A stretch of DNA of 13,292 nucleotides, from contig DOVG01000146.1 in NCBI GenBank assembly GCA_003520205.1, forward strand, positions 1-13,292, given 5' to 3'. This document shows positions 7,224-13,292 of the stretch, piece by piece. The notes under the pieces are model-generated. The model made no database searches. It worked only from the letters and a program-made list of their open reading frames with translations, and was not told the origin of the DNA. The DNA is from Lachnospiraceae bacterium. GTDB taxonomy: Bacteria; Bacillota; Clostridia; Lachnospirales; Lachnospiraceae. Each line of letters begins with the position of its first letter. Position 1 is the first letter of the stretch. A program made the position numbers and the translations under genes.

Positions 7224-8988
7224 TTCTTACACTTCCTTTTTTCTTTGGTACAGCGATAAATACAGTCGTGCCTACACCCACTTCTGTTTCAAGATCAAAT
7301 CTCGCTTTCTTATCTGTCATCATTTTTATTCTGAGACACGCATTTGTCATTCCTATTCCGGTTCCTGTTTTAATCAGTTCCAGACTTGCGTTATTCATTT
7401 TAAACAGGAGATTCTCTTTCATCTCCTCATCCATGCCTATTCCGGTATCCTCTATCTCAAAGATTATATCATCTTCAGTACTATATATCCTGACAAATAT
7501 CCAACCTGGCTCGGTTTTGCTTTCTATTCCATGTACACATGCATTTTCTACAAATGTAACCAGTGAAAGCTTCGGAATCATTGTATCATAACATTCCGGT
7601 TCTACATCAAAGCTATAGCTAAGTCTTTCACCAAATCTGTATTTCTGCAGTTTCAGATATGAATCAATGAACTTCATCTCCCCTTCTACAGATACTATAT
7701 CCGAATGCCAGTCAACATTCACCCTTTGCATGATTGCAAGATGCTCAACCATTTCGGCAGTTTCTTTCTCATTCTTGATAAGACTATGCATTCTTATGCT
7801 TTCCAGCGCATTAAAAAGAAAATGCGGATTAATCTGACTATGAAGTGCCAGAAGTTCAGCCTTCTGTCTTGCAATATCCATTTCCTGCTGTTTCAATTTA
7901 TCTATATACGCCGTCTGAATCAGATCATTCATCCTGTCAGCCATGACATTGTAATTCTTCATGAGTGATGATATCTCATCATTTCCGGATATGTCGGATA
8001 TCTTGGTAAGTCTTTCTGTCTTTGCACGCTCGAACGTTTTATCAAGCAGCCCTATTCTCTGTGCAACTGACTCATCAAGCTGCTGGATCATGATAAGCGG
8101 AAGTATAATACTAAATGCAAGAAGTATTATAACTACAATAGTGGATCTAAAATCCAGCATCCATATACTGTCATTTTTATTATTCAGATAAATAGTATAT
8201 ACTTCACCATAAAGGGTCATCTCACTTTTTAAATCATATTTTATGCTTTTATCTACAAACTGATATGGTTCTCTGTAGTGAGTACCCCCAACATTTGACA
8301 TCAGAAGCTTATCGCCAAGACATATGTATACATCAGAACCAATACTGTCATTTAATACAGTATACTGCAGGTTCCTGTAATTTATAGTCATTTTCAGTAT
8401 TTTCTCCATACGGCGGCTTCTTGCCATATCCATCCTTCTCATGAGATAGATTTTCCTTCTGGAGTAGGTATCTGTCTGATCCTTTCCAAAATCAAACATA
8501 AGAACCGTTCCGCTTTTCTCATTTACTTTACGATACCAGGCTTCATTTCTTATCTCGCTCAGCTTATAGAACATTCCACCATTCAGTATCGTATCATTGT
8601 CTGCATATATCTCAAGAGTCTCATTACCTATTCCCAGCCAGCTCTCATATATAGAATCTCTCTTGAATTCCGTATATGCATTATAGTAATCCAGCGGATC
8701 ATAGTACTCTTTATTCAGAAGTACTTCTATTTCTTCATTCTTATATACATTCTGAATGATTCTGGAAGGATAGTCAAAGGTATTTATAAGACCATATCTT
8801 ACAGCCTCGGCATCACTTCGAAGTTCCTGTTCCTTCTTATATCTGTTTACCTTAATGATATTATAGAAAACAACTCCATCAATCACGATAAGCGGAACAA
8901 GCACACAGAACACAAAGAGAAGTACCAGCTTCTTTTTAAGACTGATACTTATCATAAAACTATTTAACCGTGAATGTATACCAAACAT
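7216..8988 (-). CDS. YesM-like membrane sensor histidine kinase
   Basis: 590 residues from the ATG at 8986-8988. Membrane helix 1 is at about 20-45 and helix 2 at about 281-302. The roughly 235 residues between them form an extracellular sensor region, probably Cache-like. A HAMP-like linker (about 303-365) precedes the kinase core. The phosphoacceptor is His389 in the NPHFLFNALE motif typical of the His_kinase (YesM/LytS-like) family. The ATP-binding N box is FVENACVHG (about 480-487), and the glycine loops are DTGIGM (514-519) and GTGIGM (542-547). The frame is open upstream to a TTG at 9040-9042, but that codon lies at the edge of the promoter -10 and ahead of the expected RNA start. The ATG at 8988 has a GGGAG site (8994-8998) 5 nt before it. 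The ligand is probably a xylan oligosaccharide, inferred from the neighbouring operon. Confidence 0.94.
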   Translation of the reverse strand: MFGIHSRLNSFMISISLKKKLVLLFVFCVLVPLIVIDGVVFYNIIKVNRYKKEQELRSDAEAVRYGLINTFDYPSRIIQNVYKNEEIEVLLNKEYYDPLDYYNAYTEFKRDSIYESWLGIGNETLEIYADNDTILNGGMFYKLSEIRNEAWYRKVNEKSGTVLMFDFGKDQTDTYSRRKIYLMRRMDMARSRRMEKILKMTINYRNLQYTVLNDSIGSDVYICLGDKLLMSNVGGTHYREPYQFVDKSIKYDLKSEMTLYGEVYTIYLNNKNDSIWMLDFRSTIVVIILLAFSIILPLIMIQQLDESVAQRIGLLDKTFERAKTERLTKISDISGNDEISSLMKNYNVMADRMNDLIQTAYIDKLKQQEMDIARQKAELLALHSQINPHFLFNALESIRMHSLIKNEKETAEMVEHLAIMQRVNVDWHSDIVSVEGEMKFIDSYLKLQKYRFGERLSYSFDVEPECYDTMIPKLSLVTFVENACVHGIESKTEPGWIFVRIYSTEDDIIFEIEDTGIGMDEEMKENLLFKMNNASLELIKTGTGIGMTNACLRIKMMTDKKARFDLETEVGVGTTVFIAVPKKKGSVRSA

Positions 8989-9032
8989 TTTGTCTCCCAA
9001 ACTATACTTATTAACAAAAACGCTTCTTTTGA

Positions 9033-9061
9033 AGTATAACAATCTATCAGATTAAATGCAA
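9033..9061 (-). promoter_or_regulatory. Sigma-A promoter of the sensor kinase/regulator operon
   Basis: On the minus strand TTGCAT (9056-9061) and TATACT (9033-9038) are separated by exactly 17 nt, with a TG one base before the -10 (extended -10). This is a good housekeeping-type promoter, so the two-component system is probably made at a basal level without an activator. The expected RNA start is near 9026, giving a leader of about 40 nt before the chosen ATG. Confidence 0.72.
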
Positions 9062-9099
9062 TTTGATTTAATTTTTCATTTTCACCCTTACCTATACAA

Positions 9100-9126
9100 A
9101 ACTCCCGGACCACTGGTCCAGGAGTT
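9100..9126 (-). terminator. Terminator hairpin after the diguanylate cyclase gene
   Basis: In the minus-strand RNA AACUCC-U-GGACC pairs with GGUCC-G-GGAGUU, a continuous 12-bp stem if the U-G pair is counted, with a 3-nt loop and a short UUUUGUAU tail. It begins 13 nt after the stop codon of the GGDEF gene and precedes the kinase promoter. On the plus strand the same position is a C/A mismatch, which supports use in the minus direction. The U-tract is short, so termination may be incomplete. Confidence 0.75.
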
Positions 9127-9139
9127 GTTAGTTCAGAGA

Positions 9140-10303
9140 TTAATTCATTTTTTTCAGAAATTCTTTACGCTTATACATATTCTTATCAGCGCGTTTAAAT
9201 ACATCATTAAATTCGCCATCCTCTTGAGAATCATATATATCCATTCCGCAGGAAACTACTACCAGTCCTCTTCTTTGATTCTCTTCGACATCCTGATCAA
9301 ATGTTGTATGCAGGTATGTTCTGTTTTCGTAATCATCTCCTTCAAGTATTACGACAAATTCATCGCCGCCAATACGAAATACCGGACTATGTTTAAACAT
9401 CACACATATCATTCTGCAGGCACTTCTTATATATTCATCACCCGCATCATGTCCAAGGGTATCATTTACTCTCTTTAATCCATTAACATCAAATACTACA
9501 ACTCCAAACTGTTGAAGTTCACCGGTCTGTACACGATTATCAATACTCATAACCGCTTCTACATACGCATTTTTATTCTTTACCCCCGTAAGAGCATCTC
9601 TATATGCCATCTGCTTATTTGATTCCAGCTTGTTTGCATACTCTCTGGTTTCATCTCTATATACAAACGAATGAATCATACATGTTGCAAGAAGACAGCC
9701 TACAGCATAAAACGGAAGCAATGGATACAGCGACTGAAGTGCTATAAAAACTGTCATTATAAGACCGGATATACCCACAGTTATATGTCTCGATTTGTCT
9801 GCATCCTTAATGCTAAACGCTTTAGCAAATGTATATCCTGAAGTCATAAGGAACAGAAACATCTGGATAAACAGCGTGATATATCTCGCCTGCCCAGGAA
9901 TATATTCTTTATCCTTAAAAGTAAATACAATCGGAATAAAGAAATTAATCACAAGAACCAGCATTTCATAGCAGAAAATAATCCATCCGCCATATATAAG
10001 TATTCTTCCAAAATGACCTTTATTATCAAGATATGCAACTACAAATCTGGTCCATAACAGCACTGATAAAACCATTGAAGAAAAATAAATAACTGTATCT
10101 ATATATGTGGGAATGATATACTTTGCTCCGTATAGTATTCCCCACAATATATCCGAGATGTAATAAAGCATAACCCCAAACAGGAAACTACGATACGTCT
10201 GTCTGGCATTATACCTGCTTGATTCCTGAGGTTTACCAAGAGCTCTTATATTGATAATAATATGGATTACCAAGGACAACATTCCAAAACTCGAATAATA
10301 CAT
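9140..10303 (-). CDS. Membrane-bound diguanylate cyclase (GGDEF domain)
   Basis: 387 residues from the ATG at 10301-10303. The first 215 residues hold about seven hydrophobic segments (near 5-20, 39-59, 66-91, 101-127, 141-162, 173-195 and 197-214) with no recognised named sensor family. A short linker leads to a GGDEF domain at about 232-385. The active-site motif is intact (RIGGDEFVVIL, GGDEF at 312-316). The metal/substrate segment FDVNGLKRVND (271-281) is also intact, so it should make cyclic di-GMP from GTP. The inhibitory I-site RxxD, expected just before the motif, is replaced by FKHS, so product inhibition at that site is unlikely. The open frame reaches a GTG at 10352-10354, but that lies upstream of the -10 element. 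The ATG has an AGGAG site (10311-10315) 7 nt before it. The signal sensed is unknown. Confidence 0.92.
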   Translation of the reverse strand: MYYSSFGMLSLVIHIIINIRALGKPQESSRYNARQTYRSFLFGVMLYYISDILWGILYGAKYIIPTYIDTVIYFSSMVLSVLLWTRFVVAYLDNKGHFGRILIYGGWIIFCYEMLVLVINFFIPIVFTFKDKEYIPGQARYITLFIQMFLFLMTSGYTFAKAFSIKDADKSRHITVGISGLIMTVFIALQSLYPLLPFYAVGCLLATCMIHSFVYRDETREYANKLESNKQMAYRDALTGVKNKNAYVEAVMSIDNRVQTGELQQFGVVVFDVNGLKRVNDTLGHDAGDEYIRSACRMICVMFKHSPVFRIGGDEFVVILEGDDYENRTYLHTTFDQDVEENQRRGLVVVSCGMDIYDSQEDGEFNDVFKRADKNMYKRKEFLKKMN

Positions 10304-10345
10304 AGTCCGACTCCTATAATTAACTCCAGCTTCAGTGTAGTAACT

Positions 10346-10375
10346 ATTATACACCAGAATATATACATAAGTCGA
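10346..10375 (-). promoter_or_regulatory. Putative promoter of the diguanylate cyclase gene
   Basis: On the minus strand a perfect TATAAT (10346-10351) is preceded, after an 18-nt spacer, by TCGACT (10370-10375), which matches the -35 consensus at 4 of 6 positions. The expected RNA start is near 10339, upstream of the ATG at 10303. The -35 lies within one copy of an imperfect 11-bp repeat (10372-10382). Confidence 0.55.
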
Positions 10376-10427
10376 CCATTATCAAACACTTATTACTCAT
10401 TTTTTGTTACCTGAGTTCGATCATTAT
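10372..10427. repeat. Imperfect 11-bp direct repeat before the GGDEF gene
   Basis: TCGACCATTAT (10372-10382) and TCGATCATTAT (10417-10427) differ at one base and are 45 bp apart. The first overlaps the -35 region of the GGDEF promoter. The second overlaps the last codons and stop of the calpain-like gene. They could be binding sites for a regulator, but in AT-rich DNA chance similarity is possible. I see no clear terminator between the calpain-like gene and this promoter. Confidence 0.3.
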
Positions 10428-13292
10428 TTTTTAGGAGCCTCTTTCTTCGGCTGATTCTTTAGCGGATCTTTTGTAGGAAGCATGGTCGCCATATCTACTC
10501 TCTTATCCACACCTCGTCCCTTAAGACTTGTCTCAATCTTCTTCAGATCATTATCAAGCTGATTCTTCGCAGGTTTTTTCATGTTGAAGATATTTGTATT
10601 ATTTGCAACGCCTCTAAAGGCTTTATTATTATATAATCTTTCTGCAACTACATCTATCTCGGATTTATCCTTTATCTTATTCATATCATAGTATTTGTTT
10701 ATGAGAGTCTTTGCATATTCCTTCTCATATTCCTGATGAGGATTACGCCCTTCACCAATAGCTGTAACAGCTCTACGGATTTCAGAGCATACTTTCTTTC
10801 TTCTCACCTGTCTCTTACTTGGTCCAAGTACTTTATCATCAACATGTTTTTCATAAGCTTCTACCAGCTGAATCAGTGGCTGAGTCAGTTCTTTCATGTC
10901 TTCCTTATTTCTGCCTTCCGCTCCTGCAAGCTTATGTCTAAACTGCTTTAACCCCTCTACCAGATCCTTATATTGTTCAGAATCCTTAGAATACTTTGAA
11001 TTAGTACTTACCAGTGCATCGTAGAGATCATTTGCCGTCTTCATATAATCTGTGAGATTATCATTACTAATAATATTTTTTTCATTTTCATCTATCTGTG
11101 CAGGGGTAATAATATCATATCCCACCATCTTCTTATGTGGTATCTGACTAAGAATAGCATCACCATTGTAATGAACCCTCTCAAAATCATGCACGAAGTC
11201 TTCTATCTCCATATCGAAAACTCCATCCTTGACATTTACCCATTTCCCTACAACTTTACCATTCTCATTTGTGTATTCAGCGCCATTTGTACTGTCAAGC
11301 TTGGTATGAGGATTCTTAATTCTAAAATAGTACTTTGGCGGAATGTCATCTGATTTAAATGCGCCTATGATTGAATACGCATGCCGCTCATCAGCCAAAT
11401 TCATATTTGCCGCATCCGCATATGTAGAGCATGACACCGGAAGTCCCTTATCCAGCGCATCCTTTACATTGTTAAAGAAGCTTTCCGTCTTTTCTCTGAC
11501 AGGTATTTCTTCCTGCAGGCCTATATCCAGAATACCATCACGGACCTTTTCATAAACTTCTCTTGTAATTTTATCTATTACTTCAGCTGTCGCCTCATCA
11601 TATTCATTCTCTGCAGCCGTACTTTCTATAGCTTTGTTCAGTGATGCTCCCAGTTTTACCTGCAGACTTATCTTTGTTCTTTTAGAGTTTTTAGTTTCTT
11701 CCAGGAGATTGTCTACGGTCTTTTTTATGTTATTATATACCTCTTCCATCTCTTCATAATACGCCGGAAAGAGATTTTCAATCTCCCCCATAAACTTTTT
11801 TTCAGACAGATTCTGAAAATCCTTTTCTGACTTATCTCCACCATTTTTCTTGTAGTACTTATAAAATGCATGCCTTGTTATTGATTCTGAGCTATTAACA
11901 TTTACATCATTTATTTCTTTAAGATTATCTATACTGCTTTCCAGTTTTTCTCTCTCAGTTTTTACATTGAAATAGGATGCTTTCTCTATATTATGACTAA
12001 CCCCATCAGGACCAAGCATAGTCTCCAGAAAAGCACTTTCCGATCCTCCTTCTATAGCCTTTACACTTGGCTTCCACTGCTCATAGCCTTTCTCTGTACC
12101 ATTTATCGGAAGGTTGGTCTTTTTATCATATGTCTCGTGAAGACCACTCATAGCATAAGCCCTCTCTATAAGATTTACCCATAGACAGTCTACGCCCATT
12201 CTGTCATACTCGATACCCATGGCACCAAATTTAGATACTACCTTATCAACCCTGACATAAACAGGTTTATACTCTGTTTTAAATGTCTTTTCATTATATT
12301 TCTTCGCAAATAATCTGACTGTAGCCGTTCCATCACCATTATCCTTAATCATATCCTTAATCTTCTGAGGATACATTCTGGCCATATTCTGAAGACCTGC
12401 ATAGAGATAACACTCTCCCGACACATGCTGTGCAACATCTGTCATCATTGGCTCATGAGGAAAGATTGGTGCATCAGGAACCTTCTGTTCATAAGAAACC
12501 TTATCAGCTACTCCTGCCAAAGCCTTTTGAGCTTTTGTAAGACCATCTCTATCGATAGACAGATCCAGCTTTACACCAGAAGAATTGATATAATAGCATT
12601 CCACGCCATCCTTGTTATAAAATACACTATAGCCTCTTCCTTCCGACTGATTAGCATATTCAATCTGAGAATCAAAATCCACAACAGTCTTTTTCAGATT
12701 TAGTTTTCTTTCTTCCTCCCTCTGCGGCATAGTATATTTGAAGCCTTTTAACTCATCGAGATCCTTCATCTCACCCTTGGACATATTTTCAAAATACATG
12801 TCAAAGGAAGCAAGAGCTCTTCTTCTGTTATCAATGGTCTCCTGCTTCATATTATATTTACGGTCAAACTTTATCTTTTCCTTAGCAGACAGTTTGTTGT
12901 ATTTTTCTTCATCTATCTGTCTTATTTCTTCCTGGAACTTTTCCTCCTGCTCATCAAGCTCTTTATTAAGAGCCTCAAGCATCTTCGGAACATTTGTTAC
13001 AATTGTTTGTTCTTTAATATAATCTTCATGTTTATAAGGATCTATTTCAGAATATTCCTTCATCTGATTCAGAAAACTGTTGAACTTAGGATCTCCCTCA
13101 AAGAATACTTTATACTGCGCACAAAGATTTCCTATCATCTTCTTATCAGCAAATGAATCTTCTTCATAATCATGAAATCCGGCATTTATTCGTGCATGTC
13201 TCTCCAGTTCCTCAAGGGACTTCTTACCGTATTTTGCAATTACCGATACTTCTGTATCAAAATCCTTCTCATTTTCTTGTATTATTTCATCT
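10424..13292 (-). CDS. Large calpain-like (family C2) cysteine peptidase, N-terminus outside the window
   Basis: The frame is open through the right edge (955 residues visible). The Met at 13136-13138 has no ribosome site and 51 sense codons precede it, so it is not the start. Counting from that Met, residues about 55-150 are highly charged and helical. The peptidase core begins near 222. SGECYLYAGLQNMA gives Cys243, with Gln237 a possible oxyanion residue. VDCLWVNLIERAYA (316-329) matches the calpain FWSALLEKAYA segment. ERHAYSIIGA gives His586, and FRIKNPH gives Asn609. The His-Asn gap of 23 is like calpains (24), but the Cys-His gap is 343 instead of about 157, because of a charged helical insertion near 390-560. 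The C-terminal third is Lys/Glu-rich, ends in QPKKEAPKK, and has no domain I know. No membrane segment is visible. Location, substrate and partners are unknown. Confidence 0.75.
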   Translation of the reverse strand, partial: DEIIQENEKDFDTEVSVIAKYGKKSLEELERHARINAGFHDYEEDSFADKKMIGNLCAQYKVFFEGDPKFNSFLNQMKEYSEIDPYKHEDYIKEQTIVTNVPKMLEALNKELDEQEEKFQEEIRQIDEEKYNKLSAKEKIKFDRKYNMKQETIDNRRRALASFDMYFENMSKGEMKDLDELKGFKYTMPQREEERKLNLKKTVVDFDSQIEYANQSEGRGYSVFYNKDGVECYYINSSGVKLDLSIDRDGLTKAQKALAGVADKVSYEQKVPDAPIFPHEPMMTDVAQHVSGECYLYAGLQNMARMYPQKIKDMIKDNGDGTATVRLFAKKYNEKTFKTEYKPVYVRVDKVVSKFGAMGIEYDRMGVDCLWVNLIERAYAMSGLHETYDKKTNLPINGTEKGYEQWKPSVKAIEGGSESAFLETMLGPDGVSHNIEKASYFNVKTEREKLESSIDNLKEINDVNVNSSESITRHAFYKYYKKNGGDKSEKDFQNLSEKKFMGEIENLFPAYYEEMEEVYNNIKKTVDNLLEETKNSKRTKISLQVKLGASLNKAIESTAAENEYDEATAEVIDKITREVYEKVRDGILDIGLQEEIPVREKTESFFNNVKDALDKGLPVSCSTYADAANMNLADERHAYSIIGAFKSDDIPPKYYFRIKNPHTKLDSTNGAEYTNENGKVVGKWVNVKDGVFDMEIEDFVHDFERVHYNGDAILSQIPHKKMVGYDIITPAQIDENEKNIISNDNLTDYMKTANDLYDALVSTNSKYSKDSEQYKDLVEGLKQFRHKLAGAEGRNKEDMKELTQPLIQLVEAYEKHVDDKVLGPSKRQVRRKKVCSEIRRAVTAIGEGRNPHQEYEKEYAKTLINKYYDMNKIKDKSEIDVVAERLYNNKAFRGVANNTNIFNMKKPAKNQLDNDLKKIETSLKGRGVDKRVDMATMLPTKDPLKNQPKKEAPKK

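Noticed and set aside
9040..9042. TTG start that would lengthen the sensor kinase by 18 residues
   Set aside because: It lies just upstream of the -10 element and before the expected RNA start. The ATG at 8988 has a GGGAG site.
10352..10354. GTG start that would lengthen the GGDEF protein by 17 residues
   Set aside because: It lies upstream of the TATAAT -10. The ATG at 10303 has AGGAG 7 nt before it.
10385..10416. Possible terminator after the calpain-like gene (ACTCA/TGAGT)
   Set aside because: A 5-bp stem with a 12-nt loop and no U-tract is not convincing.
13136..13138. ATG as the start of the calpain-like gene
   Set aside because: The frame continues with 51 sense codons of similar composition to the window edge, and no ribosome site precedes this ATG. 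The gene is treated as cut at its 5' end.

Overview
The window looks like a low-GC Firmicute chromosome, most likely a fibre-degrading gut or rumen member of the Lachnospiraceae (Butyrivibrio/Roseburia/Pseudobutyrivibrio type). This is inferred from the AT-rich composition, strong AAGGAGG-type ribosome sites, TAA-rich stops, and a YesMN two-component system next to an LplABC-type sugar transporter. All eight recognisable genes lie on the minus strand, so transcription runs from high to low coordinates. No rRNA, tRNA, CRISPR array or insertion sequence was seen, and no gene-free stretch exceeds 300 bases (the longest is 5448-5630).

In transcription order the window holds four units. (1) 13292-10424: a large protein whose start lies outside the window. 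It carries the Cys/His/Asn signature of a calpain-type (family C2) cysteine peptidase, with a long insertion between Cys and His. (2) 10303-9140: a polytopic membrane GGDEF diguanylate cyclase with its own promoter and a downstream terminator hairpin. (3) 8988-5631: a YesM-like sensor kinase and an overlapping YesN-like AraC-type response regulator, with a good sigma-A promoter in front and a strong terminator behind. (4) 5447 to the left edge: an inducible oligosaccharide operon encoding a lipoprotein binding protein, two permeases, a cytoplasmic GH8 reducing-end xylose-releasing exo-oligoxylanase, and a DUF624 (YesL-like) membrane protein cut by the edge.

The working model is that the kinase senses xylan fragments outside the cell. 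The regulator then activates the transporter operon through a pair of 11-bp direct repeats spaced 22 bp apart, placed just upstream of a promoter with a perfect -10 and no -35. The transporter imports short xylo-oligosaccharides, and the GH8 enzyme trims them from the reducing end. No ABC ATPase is present, so a shared MsmX-like ATPase encoded elsewhere is expected. The link between the GGDEF protein or the calpain-like protein and sugar use is unknown; both appear to be separate transcription units.

Several gene starts were moved from the longest open frame to internal ATGs. The evidence is Shine-Dalgarno sites and, for the kinase and the GGDEF gene, promoters that overlap the upstream alternative start.
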